Source of the DNA: Nocardia sp. alder85J
Lineage (GTDB): Bacteria; Actinomycetota; Actinomycetes; Mycobacteriales; Mycobacteriaceae
DNA: 64,000 nt
Assembly: GCF_020176955.2 (NCBI RefSeq)
Contig: NZ_JAIUCZ020000006.1
Span: forward strand, 372,001 to 436,000
Direction of reading: 5' to 3'
The stretch's first letter is position 1, and every line of letters begins with the position of its first letter. The position numbers and the translations under genes are program-made. Below, piece by piece: positions 15,903 to 24,949 of this stretch. Below the pieces are notes generated by a model that ran no database searches, was not told where the DNA came from, and worked only from the letters and a program-made list of their open reading frames with translations.

Positions 15903-17111
15903 GTGCTGGACATGATCGATCAACTGCTCGACTGGCAAGCCGCCGGCCGACGTTTCGCGGTAGCCACCGTCGTGGACACCTTCGCGAGCGCTCCCCGGGC
16001 ACCAGGAGCAGCGATGGCCGTCGCCGAGGACTGGCAGGTCCTCGGCAGCATCTCGGGCGGCTGCGTGGAGGCTGCGACGGTTCATCTGGCCGATTCGGTC
16101 ATCGCCTCCGGGCACCCGGTCCACGAATCGTTCGGAGTGACGGACGATGATGCGTTCGCTGTCGGCCTGACCTGTGGTGGCACCATCGAGGTATTCGTCG
16201 AACCGGCTTCGGCGGCGCTGGTGGACTGCCTGAGACGAACGCGAAAGGCACGACGAGAGCAACGGGCGATCGCGGTGGGGGTGATCATCGACGGCACCGG
16301 ACTCGGATGCCGTTTCACTCTCGATCGGGGGTTGTTGACCGGATCCACCGGCAGCGCGGAACTCGATCGCGATATCGCAACGGCCATGACCGAGACCCTC
16401 GTCGCACGCCGGCACGCACTCGTCCGAAGCGATACCGCAGTCTCCGGACCGGTCACCTTGTTCGTCCAGGTGCATGTCCCGCCACCCAGAATGATCATCT
16501 TCGGCGCCGTGGATTTCGCCCGTGCGCTGTCCCGGGTCGGTAAGTTGCTCGGCTTCCACGTGACGGTCTGTGACGCCAGACCGGTGTTCGCCACCTCCCT
16601 GCGGTTTCCCGAAGCCGACGAAGTTGTCGCTGATTGGCCGTCGAGATTCCTGAGTTCCGTGTCGCCCTCCCTCGACGGACACGCTGTTGTGTGCGTCCTC
16701 ACTCACGATCCCAAGTTCGATGTCCCGCTGTTGGAACAGGCGCTGAAACTGCCCGTCGCGTATGTCGGGGCTATGGGCTCTCGCCGCGTCAGCGCGACAC
16801 GTGCCGAGCAATTGCGGTTGCTCGGCGTCACCGAAGCACAGCTGGAACGTCTGCACGCGCCGATCGGTTTGGATATCGGCGGGTCCGATCCGATGGAAAC
16901 GGCGATATCCATCGCCGCCGAGATCATCGCAACGCGCGAGTCGCGATCGGGGCGCTCGCTGAAATACAGTCTGGGTCCGATTCATTCCGATGCCGCAGAG
17001 TGGCATGAATCGTCGGATCCGCCGGATGAGCAGCTACCGGCATCGACTGCCCGGTTGATCGCGGCCGTACATGGCAGCGGTTCGCCGGTATGCCTCCGGC
17101 CGTCGTACTGA
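15903..17111 (+). CDS. XdhC/CoxI family molybdenum-enzyme maturation protein
   Basis: 402 aa. XdhC proteins bind molybdenum cofactor, help sulfurate it and insert it into hydroxylases of the xanthine dehydrogenase/CO dehydrogenase family. The N-terminal XdhC domain has GSISGGCVEAATVHLADS with the conserved Cys; the C-terminal Rossmann part has MIIFGAVDFARALSRVG and VAYVGAMGSRRVSATRAEQL. The GTG start follows GGAG. The matching hydroxylase in this window (CoxS/M/L, 59654-64000) is 42 kb away; here XdhC leads a unit with an SDR and an aldo/keto reductase, under the palindrome at 15865. Confidence 0.85.
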   Translation: MLDMIDQLLDWQAAGRRFAVATVVDTFASAPRAPGAAMAVAEDWQVLGSISGGCVEAATVHLADSVIASGHPVHESFGVTDDDAFAVGLTCGGTIEVFVEPASAALVDCLRRTRKARREQRAIAVGVIIDGTGLGCRFTLDRGLLTGSTGSAELDRDIATAMTETLVARRHALVRSDTAVSGPVTLFVQVHVPPPRMIIFGAVDFARALSRVGKLLGFHVTVCDARPVFATSLRFPEADEVVADWPSRFLSSVSPSLDGHAVVCVLTHDPKFDVPLLEQALKLPVAYVGAMGSRRVSATRAEQLRLLGVTEAQLERLHAPIGLDIGGSDPMETAISIAAEIIATRESRSGRSLKYSLGPIHSDAAEWHESSDPPDEQLPASTARLIAAVHGSGSPVCLRPSY

Positions 17112-17156
17112 TAGTTCGGGCAACGCTTGTCGACAAACAGAAAGAGTAATTCGGAA

Positions 17157-18029
17157 ATGAAAGTGCTGGTGACGGGTTCGGCGGGCACCGTGGGATCGCG
17201 CGTCGTGCAGGTGATGGCGGGGGCGGGCCACGAAGTAACGGCCACCGATATCGTGGCACCCCGCTATGGACCGCCACGATCGCACGTGCCCTATATCCGT
17301 GCCGACCTGACCGATTACGGTCAGACCGCGGCGGTGATCGTCCAGGCACGACCCGACCTGATCGTGCACGCGGCTGGTATTCCGGCACCCAGGCGTGACC
17401 CCGGGCACGTGATTTTCGCCAACAACGCAGTGTCCACCTACAACATTGCCGAGGCCGTGGCCGTTTTCGGGGTAGCGCGGCTGGTCTACACATCCAGCGA
17501 AACCGCGATCGGTTTTGCGACGGCCGAACGTTCGTGGTTTCCCGATTACCTGCCGGTCGACGAGGAGCACGCCCTACGGCCGCAAGAAGGCTACGCCTTG
17601 TCCAAAGCGGTAGGAGAACATATCTGCGACGCCTTGGTGCAGCGCAGCGACGCCACTGCCGTTTCCGTGCGGCCATCGCTGGTGCTCACCCCGGACACCT
17701 ATCGAGACGTCCACGACGCCGTGCTGGCCGACCCGCGGCGGGGCGCGTTCAACTACTGGTCCTACGTGGATGTGGACGACCTGGCGGATCTCCTCGTGAC
17801 CGCTGGCACGGCGACCACCCCGGGGCACGAGGTGGTGTATGCGGCCCAGCCCGACAACATCGCGGGACGTCCGCTGCAGGAGCTCATAGCCGAGGTATAC
17901 GGGCCGTCCGCGCCGGTGCCGCGACGGCTGGACCGGCCCGATGCCGGAGGCATCTCGATCACCAAGGCGCGCAGATTGTTCGGCTGGTCACCCGAACGCT
18001 CATGGCGTGATCACGTCGAGGGGAAGTAA
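17157..18029 (+). CDS. NAD-dependent epimerase/dehydratase family protein (extended SDR)
   Basis: 290 aa. Begins MKVLVTGSAGTVGSRVVQVM (TGxxGxxG cofactor loop); HAAGIPAP follows at the NAD site, LVYTSSETAIG carries the catalytic Ser and GYALSKAVGEHI is the YxxxK active site. Extended SDRs act on nucleotide sugars, lactones or hydroxysteroid-like alcohols; which applies is unclear. Start ATG at 17157 chosen because the Rossmann strand begins there; an upstream TTG at 17127 is possible. 45 bp after XdhC, and its TAA overlaps the next ATG by one base. Confidence 0.85.
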   Translation: MKVLVTGSAGTVGSRVVQVMAGAGHEVTATDIVAPRYGPPRSHVPYIRADLTDYGQTAAVIVQARPDLIVHAAGIPAPRRDPGHVIFANNAVSTYNIAEAVAVFGVARLVYTSSETAIGFATAERSWFPDYLPVDEEHALRPQEGYALSKAVGEHICDALVQRSDATAVSVRPSLVLTPDTYRDVHDAVLADPRRGAFNYWSYVDVDDLADLLVTAGTATTPGHEVVYAAQPDNIAGRPLQELIAEVYGPSAPVPRRLDRPDAGGISITKARRLFGWSPERSWRDHVEGK

Positions 18030-19015
18030 TGGAACATCGACGGCTCGGCCGCACCGGCCTCCGAGTCTCGCGCCTGTGCCTCGGGACCATGAATTTCGGC
18101 CTGCGCAACGATGAGGAGACTTCGCGCGCGATCCTCGACCGAGCGTTCGAAGGGGGTATCACCTTCATCGATACGGCGGACATGTATCCCCTCGGCGGTG
18201 GCACCGAAACTTCCGGCCGGACGGAAGAGATCGTCGGCCGCTGGTTGAACGGCAAGCGTGAGGACGTGGTACTCGCGACAAAGTTCGCGGCCCCGGTAGG
18301 GGTGAACCCGTGGGACCGCGGGGCCAGTCGGCGGCACATCGTTCGTGCCGTGGAAGCGTCACTGCGACGGCTGGACACCGATTACATCGACCTGTACCTA
18401 CAGCACAACCACGATCCGCACACACCGGTCGACGAAACGCTTGCCGCACTCGATGATCTGGTGCGCTCGGGCAAGGTGCTCTACACCGGATGCTCGAATC
18501 TGCAGGCGTATCGAGTAGCTCGGGCAATCGGTCGCAGTGAAACGCTGGGACTGGCCCGGTTCGACGCGACACAACCGCGGCACAGTCTGCTGTTCCGCCA
18601 ATTGGAACGTGACTTGCTGCCGCTGTGCGAGGAGGAGGGGCTCGGTGTCATGCCGTACAACCCCTTGGCCGGTGGATTGCTCAGTGGCAGGCACGACCGC
18701 GCCCAGAAGCCCAGCGGACGATTCGACCTGGGGACAGCCGCGGCCAGATACCGCGACCGGTATTGGCACCAGGAAATGTTCGATACCGTCGAGAAACTTG
18801 CGGCACTCGCCGGCGAGGCGGATCTTGCGCTTCCGACGCTCGCGCTCGCCTGGTCGCTAGCGCAACCGGCCATCACCGCTCCGGTCATAGGCGTGAGTGA
18901 CCCGGGCCAGCTCGACGCCGCGTTCGCCGCCACGGAGCTGTCATTGCCACAGGATCTGCTGGATCGGCTCGATGAATCGACGCGACAATATCGCTTCGGC
19001 GACAGCGCGCTCTGA
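18029..19015 (+). CDS. aldo/keto reductase
   Basis: 328 aa, TIM-barrel NADPH oxidoreductase. The catalytic tetrad is visible: Asp and Tyr in FIDTADMYP, Lys in VLATKFAAP, His in YLQHNHDP. The C-terminal NADPH-binding region AITAPVIGVSD is present. Its ATG shares a base with the TAA of the preceding SDR, so the two are coupled. A hairpin terminator follows the stop. Confidence 0.9.
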   Translation: MEHRRLGRTGLRVSRLCLGTMNFGLRNDEETSRAILDRAFEGGITFIDTADMYPLGGGTETSGRTEEIVGRWLNGKREDVVLATKFAAPVGVNPWDRGASRRHIVRAVEASLRRLDTDYIDLYLQHNHDPHTPVDETLAALDDLVRSGKVLYTGCSNLQAYRVARAIGRSETLGLARFDATQPRHSLLFRQLERDLLPLCEEEGLGVMPYNPLAGGLLSGRHDRAQKPSGRFDLGTAAARYRDRYWHQEMFDTVEKLAALAGEADLALPTLALAWSLAQPAITAPVIGVSDPGQLDAAFAATELSLPQDLLDRLDESTRQYRFGDSAL

Positions 19016-19049
19016 CGGCGTGGGCACCGGATCAGCGGCGCCCACGCCG
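19016..19049. terminator. hairpin terminator, 10-bp stem
   Basis: CGGCGTGGGC, 14-nt loop, GCCCACGCCG directly after the aldo/keto reductase stop and before the stop of the convergent SDR at 19059. Likely bidirectional. Confidence 0.65.
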
Positions 19050-19058
19050 GGTCGGTGC

Positions 19059-19877
19059 CTACTTTCCTTCGGCTTCGAGGGAGAGCGCCGCCCAGTCGGC
19101 CCACGTCTTCAGCCGCTGCTGGTAGACGACTGGCGCGAACTTGGTGGGCGTTTCGCCGAAGAACACACGGAGGGGCGGTTCGGCGGCTTCCACGAGTTCG
19201 ACGATGGCTTTTCCGAAGCCGACCGGCTTCGGGGAAGCATTGCCGGACCGGCGCTCCGACATCGCCTTACGTACGCCGTCATAGGCGGGATTCGGTTCCG
19301 CGAACGTGGCGGAGACGTTGCTCCAGTCCGTATCGAAGCCACCGGGTTCGATCAGTGTCACCTTGATGCCGAACCCGGCCACCTCTTGGGCGAGTGATTC
19401 GGACAGGCCTTCCAACGCCCACTTCGAGGCGTGGTAACCACCCAGATTGGGGAATGCGAGGACACCGCCGATTGTCGAGATCTGGATGATATGGCCGCTC
19501 CCCTGCTCTCGCAGGATCGGCAGAGCTGCCTGAGTGACATTCAGTACGCCGAACAGATTGGTCTCCAACTGGTCGCGCAACTGGTCCGCCGTGATCTCCT
19601 CGACGGTGCCGAACAACCCGTAGCCGGCGTTGTTCACGACTACGTCGATACGTCCGAATTTCGCCTTCGCCGCAGCGATCGTCTCGAACGCCTGCGCGCG
19701 ATCCGTGACGTCGAGAGTCAACGGCAGTATCGCGTCCCCGTAGCGGTCATCGAGGTCGGCCAGCGTTGCGGTGTCTCTCGCGGTGGCCACCACCTTGTCA
19801 CCGTGTTCGAGCGCACCGATCGTGAACTCTCGTCCGAAACCTTTCGAAGCTCCGGTGATGAACCAGACTTTCGACAT
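19059..19877 (-). CDS. SDR family oxidoreductase
   Basis: 272 aa classical short-chain dehydrogenase: FITGASKGFGRE, VVVNNAGYGLFG, QISTIGG and GGYHASKWALEG (YxxxK). This form is common among generic ketoreductases that act singly. Start chosen at ATG 19877, which has AAAGGGA 6-7 nt upstream; an ATG at 19901 would add eight residues. It faces the aldo/keto reductase tail to tail and has the insertion sequence upstream. Confidence 0.85.
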   Translation of the reverse strand: MSKVWFITGASKGFGREFTIGALEHGDKVVATARDTATLADLDDRYGDAILPLTLDVTDRAQAFETIAAAKAKFGRIDVVVNNAGYGLFGTVEEITADQLRDQLETNLFGVLNVTQAALPILREQGSGHIIQISTIGGVLAFPNLGGYHASKWALEGLSESLAQEVAGFGIKVTLIEPGGFDTDWSNVSATFAEPNPAYDGVRKAMSERRSGNASPKPVGFGKAIVELVEAAEPPLRVFFGETPTKFAPVVYQQRLKTWADWAALSLEAEGK

Positions 19878-20024
19878 CTGCCGTCCCTTTTCCGTTGACA
19901 TCCGGGTACTGTCACCCTATGCCAAACACGTCACCACGTGCCATGAATGGGTCGATTTGGGTGCTGTTCCGCTGATCACACCGCGTCTCGCTGACCGGCA
20001 CAGGAAAACTTTCGCTCGTCTACT

Positions 20025-20040
20025 GAGGTGATCCCAGCGA
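20025..20040 (+). repeat. IS left terminal inverted repeat
   Basis: GAGGTGATCCCAGCGA, exact reverse complement of 20996-21011. Confidence 0.9.
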
Positions 20041-20164
20041 TGGAATGGGCGCAATCGCCCATCAGACACGCACATTCGAGGAATACCGGGCAATGCCGGG
20101 AAAGGCGTGGAGCCCCCTGTAAGTGAGTTCTTACCACAGAATTCACACCCTCAGAGGACTCCAC

Positions 20165-20992
20165 GTGATCGCCTATTCTGCCATGCTCGACGTCCCGCGT
20201 GAACTGGTCGACTACGTGTCGCGGCTGCTGGCCGGTGAACGCCGCCGACTCGGCACCCGCCGCGGTACCCGCGCACTGACCCCGTGGAAGCAAGCGGTGT
20301 TCGTGCTGGCCTGGATGCGCAAACGCGACGACGTGGCGATTCTCGGCACCGGATTCGGTCTCGGCCGCTCCACCGCGTACCGGTACCGCGACGAAGGCGT
20401 GAAAGTCCTTGCCGCCCAAGCACCCGAACTCCGCGAAGCCCTCGAACGAGCCGCCGCCGAAGGCATGGCCTACGTCATCCTCGACGGGAAGATCTTCGAG
20501 ACCGACCGCGTCGGCGAGAAGACCGTCAGCGTGAAAGACGAGGTCATCGACCTGTGGTACTCCGGGAAAGCCCGCACCCAGGGCGCGAACATCCAAGCGG
20601 TATCCAGTCCGCAGGGAATCCCGCTGTGGGTCAGCGACGAAAACCCCGGCTCGATCCACGACATCAACGCCGCCCGGGAACTGGCCTTCGCCGACCTCTA
20701 CCGGGCCGCAACACATCTGAACCTGCCCACCCTCGCAGACAGCGGCTACGAAGGCGCCGGCATCGGCGTCCACACCCCTGTCAAACAGCCGCCCGGAGAA
20801 CATCTGCATGTCGACAACCGCGCCTACAACGCCTTGCTCCGTGGCATGCGTGCCCTCGGCGAACGCGGGTTCGCGCTGCTCAGTCAACGCTGGAGGGCGC
20901 TGCAGCGCATCACCATCAGCCCCGAACGAGCCGGCGGCCTCGTGAAAGCCGCTCTCGTACTCACACAATTCGAACATCAAATGATCTCATGA
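20165..20992 (+). CDS. IS5-family DDE transposase
   Basis: 275 aa. The N-terminal part (TPWKQAVFVLAWMRKRDDV, GLGRSTAYRYRDEG) is a helix-turn-helix DNA-binding region. The DDE_4-type catalytic part has AYVILDGKIFETDR (first Asp), PTLADSGYEGAGIG (second Asp) and a Glu-rich region RALGERGFALLSQRWRALQR near the end. GTG at 20165 follows AGAGGA and is preferred; the frame is open to GTG 20123. Complete, with no frameshift seen. Confidence 0.9.
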   Translation: MIAYSAMLDVPRELVDYVSRLLAGERRRLGTRRGTRALTPWKQAVFVLAWMRKRDDVAILGTGFGLGRSTAYRYRDEGVKVLAAQAPELREALERAAAEGMAYVILDGKIFETDRVGEKTVSVKDEVIDLWYSGKARTQGANIQAVSSPQGIPLWVSDENPGSIHDINAARELAFADLYRAATHLNLPTLADSGYEGAGIGVHTPVKQPPGEHLHVDNRAYNALLRGMRALGERGFALLSQRWRALQRITISPERAGGLVKAALVLTQFEHQMIS

Positions 20993-20995
20993 AAG

Positions 20996-21011
20996 TCGCT
21001 GGGATCACCTC
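20996..21011 (-). repeat. IS right terminal inverted repeat
   Basis: TCGCTGGGATCACCTC, exact reverse complement of the left end. Confidence 0.9.
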
Positions 21012-21080
21012 ACTGGGTCAACACCGAACCTGCGAATCGGCCACGTCGTGAGTCCTCGTGACCGGACTGCGGATGCTCGT

Positions 21081-22541
21081 TCACACCGGAATGAAGGTGT
21101 ACTTGGTCGAGAGATACTCGTGGATCCCCTCGAATCCGCCTTCACGCCCCACCCCGGATTGCTTGACCCCGCCGAACGGGGCGGCGGCATTCGATACGAC
21201 TCCGGCGTTCAGGCCCATCATGCCCGTCTCCAGACGATCGATCATCCGGTGCCCGCGGGCCAGATCGCGGGTGTAGACATAGGAAATCAAACCGTACTCG
21301 GTGTCATTGGCGAGCCGCACAGCCTCGTCCTCGGTGGAAAAGGTCGAGATGGCGAGCACCGGGCCGAAGATCTCTTCACGCAGAATCGCGCTGCCCGGCA
21401 CGACCGCTGTCACCACTGTCGGCTGAAAAAAGCTGCCGGGCCGCTCGATCCGCGCACCTCCGGTGAGCAACACGGCCCCACGCGCGACAGCATCGTCGAC
21501 CAGATCGGCTGCCTTGGTCACTGCGTCGTCGTCGATCAACGGACCGATGACGACACCATCCTCGGTGCCGCGGCCGATGCCCATCCCTCGCACGCGTATC
21601 GCCATCCGTGTCGCGAATTCGTCTGCGAGGCTCTCGTGCACGATGAATCGGTTGGCCGCGGTACAGGCTTGGCCGATATTGCGGAACTTGGCAGTGAGAG
21701 CGCCCTCGACAGCTTTGTCCAGATCAGCGTCTTCGAATATCAGGAACGGCGCATTGCCACCCAATTCCATGGACACGCGCAGCACGGTGTCGGCGGCTTG
21801 CGCGAGGAGCCGACGGCCCACCTCGGTCGAGCCGGTGAACGAGAGCTTGCGCAGTCGCGGATCCGCGAGGATCGGCGCGGATACCTGAGCGGACGCGGTC
21901 GCGGTGACCACATTGACCACGCCGGGAGGCAGCCCGGCCTCCGACAGCAGGCGCGCGAAGTACAGGGTGGTCAAGGGGGTCAATTGCGGTGGCTTGATGA
22001 CCGCGGTGCAACCGGCCGCCAGGGCCGGGGCGATCTTGCGGGTCGCCATGGCCAGCGGAAAGTTCCAGGGCGTGATGAAATAGCACGGTCCGACCGGCCG
22101 CTGCGAGACGACCATCTGCCCGGTGCCTTCGGGGTTGAGGCCGTATCGGCCGTGGATGCGTACGGCCTCCTCGCTGAACCAGCGTAGGAATTCGCCGCCA
22201 TAGAGCACCTCACCGCGCGCTTCGGACAGCGGTTTGCCCATCTCCACGGTCATCAGCAGAGCCAGGTCGTCGGCATGCTCCAGAACGAGTTCCCATGCGC
22301 GCCGCAGGATTTCGCTTCGAAATCGAGGAGAGGTCGCCGCCCACGGCTCCTGCGCGGCCACCGCCGCATCCAGCGCTCGCGCGGCATCCTCCGCTGTGGC
22401 ATCGGCGATCCGGCAGACAACACCGCCGTTCGACGGGTCGTGCACGGCAAAGGTCGCGCCGCCACCGGCGTCGCACCATTCACCATTGATGAACAGTTGC
22501 CGGGGCGTGGCCTCGAGCAAGGTCGATTCCAGGTCGGACAT
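21081..22541 (-). CDS. aldehyde dehydrogenase, succinate-semialdehyde dehydrogenase (GabD)-like
   Basis: 486 aa. FITPWNFPLAMATRKIAPAL, FTGSTEVGRRLL, catalytic Glu in VSMELGGNAP and catalytic Cys in FRNIGQACTAANRF. The ELGGNAPF and NIGQAC forms are those of the GabD/succinate- or glutarate-semialdehyde branch, so a semialdehyde substrate is plausible. ATG at 22541 follows AGGAG; upstream extension in the frame lacks similarity. It sits downstream of a DUF3263-like gene and upstream of the insertion sequence. Confidence 0.85.
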   Translation of the reverse strand: MSDLESTLLEATPRQLFINGEWCDAGGGATFAVHDPSNGGVVCRIADATAEDAARALDAAVAAQEPWAATSPRFRSEILRRAWELVLEHADDLALLMTVEMGKPLSEARGEVLYGGEFLRWFSEEAVRIHGRYGLNPEGTGQMVVSQRPVGPCYFITPWNFPLAMATRKIAPALAAGCTAVIKPPQLTPLTTLYFARLLSEAGLPPGVVNVVTATASAQVSAPILADPRLRKLSFTGSTEVGRRLLAQAADTVLRVSMELGGNAPFLIFEDADLDKAVEGALTAKFRNIGQACTAANRFIVHESLADEFATRMAIRVRGMGIGRGTEDGVVIGPLIDDDAVTKAADLVDDAVARGAVLLTGGARIERPGSFFQPTVVTAVVPGSAILREEIFGPVLAISTFSTEDEAVRLANDTEYGLISYVYTRDLARGHRMIDRLETGMMGLNAGVVSNAAAPFGGVKQSGVGREGGFEGIHEYLSTKYTFIPV

Positions 22542-22662
22542 GCCAACTCCTGAGTTTTCGAGAGAACGATCGTCGTGCACGATCACTGCCGGCGGCAGCA
22601 CGGAATACAGCGCGGCCGAAGTGCTGTGCGCGTCGGAGCGCAGACGGCGTCCGCCTGCTCCA

Positions 22663-22944
22663 TCACCGAATATGCTGCGAGGCCGCACCGATCGGACCGG
22701 TCCGCGCGGGACGGCCGACAGGAGTAATCCCGATGTGCCCGTTGGCAACTCGCTCGATCGCCGTTCTGTCCTCGATCGTGAGCAGCGAACGGAACTGCCG
22801 GGTCGAGATCAGGCCGAGGACACGGCGGTGAAAAGTGACCCGGCCGATGCCGAAACGCACCAGGATCTCGTCCGCCGGTGGTCCGCCGTATCGGTACCAG
22901 ATACGGGCCAACTCGACCATTTCCTGATCATCGATCGAAATCAT
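22663..22944 (-). CDS. small DUF3263-like protein, possible HTH
   Basis: 93 aa. DQEMVELARIWYRYGGPPAD and FGIGRVTFHRRVLGLISTR resemble actinobacterial DUF3263 proteins (a short helix-turn-helix-like fold of unknown role, usually with a W-x-Y/W-A-G core). Start ATG at 22944 chosen because the recognisable part begins there. It lies 121 bp upstream of the aldehyde dehydrogenase gene on the same strand and beyond a strong terminator. Function not known. Confidence 0.55.
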   Translation of the reverse strand: MISIDDQEMVELARIWYRYGGPPADEILVRFGIGRVTFHRRVLGLISTRQFRSLLTIEDRTAIERVANGHIGITPVGRPARTGPIGAASQHIR

Positions 22945-23095
22945 CGTAAAACTTTCTGGCGTCGGTTGTCCGCGCCTCGGCCGGCGACGGCTGTCGAGAG
23001 GCCAGCCGAGCCGAGCGGCGGTACCTCGATGGCCTACCACCGGAACAGCAGAAGAGCGCAGCGCCGACCACGGCGAGCTGGCGCAGAAACAGCGA

Positions 23096-23129
23096 CGAGG
23101 TGGTGGCGCTGTTCAGCGCCACCACCTCG
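23096..23129. terminator. perfect 16-bp-stem hairpin terminator
   Basis: CGAGGTGGTGGCGCTG, TT loop, CAGCGCCACCACCTCG. It follows the amidohydrolase stop at 23144 on the minus strand and separates that unit from the DUF3263-like gene. Confidence 0.8.
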
Positions 23130-23143
23130 TGCTTCCGAATTGC

Positions 23144-24334
23144 TCAGCGGCTCAGCGGGAATCGGAAAAGTCGCTCCGCGTTGCCGTGGGTGATGGCCTC
23201 GATTTCGGCATCGGGCAATCCGCCCAGGGTGCCGTGCACGATTTTCTGCGTGTCCGGCCAGGTCGAATCGGCATGGGGATAGTCGACCTCAAGCATGATG
23301 TGATCGAGACCGATCCGGTCCCGGGTCTGGATCGTCGACGGATCGTCGAGGCTGCAGAAGTAGAAGTTCCGCTTGACGACCTCGGCCGGCGAGATGTCCG
23401 CAGACCACTCGTTACCGAACGAACCGGCCCTCGTCTCCATGTACTCCAGGCGGTCGAGGTACATCGCCACCCAGCCGATGCCCCCCTCGGCCAGCGCGAT
23501 CTTGAGATTCGGGAAACGCACCGGAATCTCCGACCACAGCAGATCCGCACAACTCACCATGGCGTTGACCGGAAACAGCGACACCGCGATGGTCCGGGGC
23601 CCGTCGTTGTTCGGCATCGGCCGCCACCGGCCCGAACCGGTATGGATACACACGACCGTATCCGTCTCCTCGCACGCGGCGAAGAACGGATCCCACTCCT
23701 TCGTGTGGAAGCTCGGGTAACCGACGTTGACCGGGTATTCGGGGAAGGTCACCGCCCGGAAGCCGAGAGCCGCGTTGGCCCGCACTTCCGCGGCCGCGAG
23801 GACCGGGTCCGGCAGCCACGGCAATTGCAGCGGGATGATCCGATCAGGGTAGGCGCCGGCCCATTCTTCGATGTGCCAGGAGTTCCACGCCCTCGTGACC
23901 GCCAGGCCGAGTTCCTTGTCCTTCGAGTCCGCGAAGGTGACGCCACCGAATCCGGCGACCTGCGAAGGGAAGTTGAGCGACGCGGCGATGCCCGCGAGAT
24001 CCATGTCCGCAATCCGCGCATGGATGTCCCACGATCCTTTGCGGATCTGGTCGAACCGTACCGGCTCGTATCCCCACTTGTCCTTGGGCAGGCCCACCAC
24101 CGCGTTCACCGCGATATTCGGGAAGACACTGTCCTCGTAAACCCAGACCTGATCGCCGTTGTCCTGCTCCACGACCTTCGGGGCCCGATCGGCGAACTTA
24201 CTCGGCAAGCGCCCCTCGAACATGTCGGGAGGTTCGCAGAGATGATCGTCGACCGAGATCACCTGATAGGTTCTGGGGAGCTCTTCGATGCCTTCGACAG
24301 TGATGACGCCATTGGCGTCGTAGCTTTCGGACAC
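23144..24334 (-). CDS. amidohydrolase-2 family metal-dependent hydrolase/decarboxylase
   Basis: 396 aa, TIM-barrel amidohydrolase of the ACMSD-like group. ISVDDHLCEPPDMFEGRLP near residue 25 supplies the first metal/substrate acids and His; IHTGSGRW has a barrel His and the C-terminal strand DHIMLEVDYPHADSTWPD has the conserved Asp and His. Members hydrolyse or decarboxylate cyclic or aromatic acids; several unassigned actinobacterial relatives occur in steroid or aromatic clusters. GTG start at 24334 follows AAAGGG. 37 bp after the cupin gene, so the two form a unit. Confidence 0.8.
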   Translation of the reverse strand: MSESYDANGVITVEGIEELPRTYQVISVDDHLCEPPDMFEGRLPSKFADRAPKVVEQDNGDQVWVYEDSVFPNIAVNAVVGLPKDKWGYEPVRFDQIRKGSWDIHARIADMDLAGIAASLNFPSQVAGFGGVTFADSKDKELGLAVTRAWNSWHIEEWAGAYPDRIIPLQLPWLPDPVLAAAEVRANAALGFRAVTFPEYPVNVGYPSFHTKEWDPFFAACEETDTVVCIHTGSGRWRPMPNNDGPRTIAVSLFPVNAMVSCADLLWSEIPVRFPNLKIALAEGGIGWVAMYLDRLEYMETRAGSFGNEWSADISPAEVVKRNFYFCSLDDPSTIQTRDRIGLDHIMLEVDYPHADSTWPDTQKIVHGTLGGLPDAEIEAITHGNAERLFRFPLSR

Positions 24335-24371
24335 AGTCAGTGGCCCTTTCTTACGTTGTTCGGAAACACGG

Positions 24372-24866
24372 TCACGCCCCGGCCGTCCAGCGTTCGCGCG
24401 ACCAGCGTTCGGGATTGTCCTCGTCCCAACGGATCTCAAGCTTCTCGATCGGATCCTTGCGGACTTCGACGACCCTGCAACCTTCCGGCCCTGCTGCAGT
24501 GGTGTATGGAGTGAAGGCACGGGTGAAGTACCCCTCACCCGGATGGAACCAGCGTCGGCCCTGCCTGGCGCTGCCCTCCATCACGATGACCAATTGGTCG
24601 ATATTGTGGTGATGGCGCGGGATCACAAAATTCGGCGCCATCCGCATCTCCAGAAGATGGAACGGGCCGATCTGCATCCGGCGAGTCAGAAGACCGTCAC
24701 GAAAATACTCGTCGACGTCTTCGACACCCTCCCTGATCGAAAGTGGCATCCACTCCGGCGGAGCGAGACTCGGCCGTGACTGCTGCCAATCCTCGCCTTC
24801 ACCGAGCGCGAAGTAAATGACTTTTTTGATATCTTCGATCGCTTGCTTCTCATCAGTGAGAGCCAT
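24372..24866 (-). CDS. cupin domain protein
   Basis: 164 aa single-domain cupin. The first cupin motif is IPRHHHNIDQLVIVMEGSARQG (His-rich metal ligands), the second includes GEGYFTRAFTPY. Such proteins bind a metal and act as dioxygenases, isomerases or sensors. It precedes an amidohydrolase gene, so it may act on the same intermediate. ATG at 24866 follows GGAGG; 58 bp further up is an exact ATCCTGNATCC site. Confidence 0.75.
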   Translation of the reverse strand: MALTDEKQAIEDIKKVIYFALGEGEDWQQSRPSLAPPEWMPLSIREGVEDVDEYFRDGLLTRRMQIGPFHLLEMRMAPNFVIPRHHHNIDQLVIVMEGSARQGRRWFHPGEGYFTRAFTPYTTAAGPEGCRVVEVRKDPIEKLEIRWDEDNPERWSRERWTAGA

Positions 24867-24923
24867 CGGAGCCTCCGGACTTCTTCGGTAAGGCGACCAT
24901 GCCATGGTAGCAAGAAAGCCAGC

Positions 24924-24934
24924 ATCCTGCATCC
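24924..24934 (+). promoter_or_regulatory. exact ATCCTGNATCC site upstream of cupin gene
   Basis: Reads ATCCTGCATCC in context AGCATCCTGCATCCCAG. It lies in the 83-bp gap between the hydrolase stop and the cupin start, implying a promoter for the cupin-amidohydrolase pair. Confidence 0.55.
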
Positions 24935-24949
24935 CAGATTTTTCTGACA

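Larger units (their letters stand above)
20025..21011 (+). mobile_element. IS5-family (ISL2-type) insertion sequence, 987 bp, intact
   Basis: Perfect 16-bp terminal inverted repeats GAGGTGATCCCAGCGA / TCGCTGGGATCACCTC at 20025-20040 and 20996-21011. The element is flanked on both sides by ACT (20022-20024 and 21012-21014), a 3-bp ANT target duplication as expected for the ISL2 subgroup. It carries one transposase gene. The insertion lies between the SDR (start 19877) and aldehyde dehydrogenase (stop 21081) genes and breaks no recognisable gene. Intact ends and duplication suggest a recent insertion. Confidence 0.85.
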
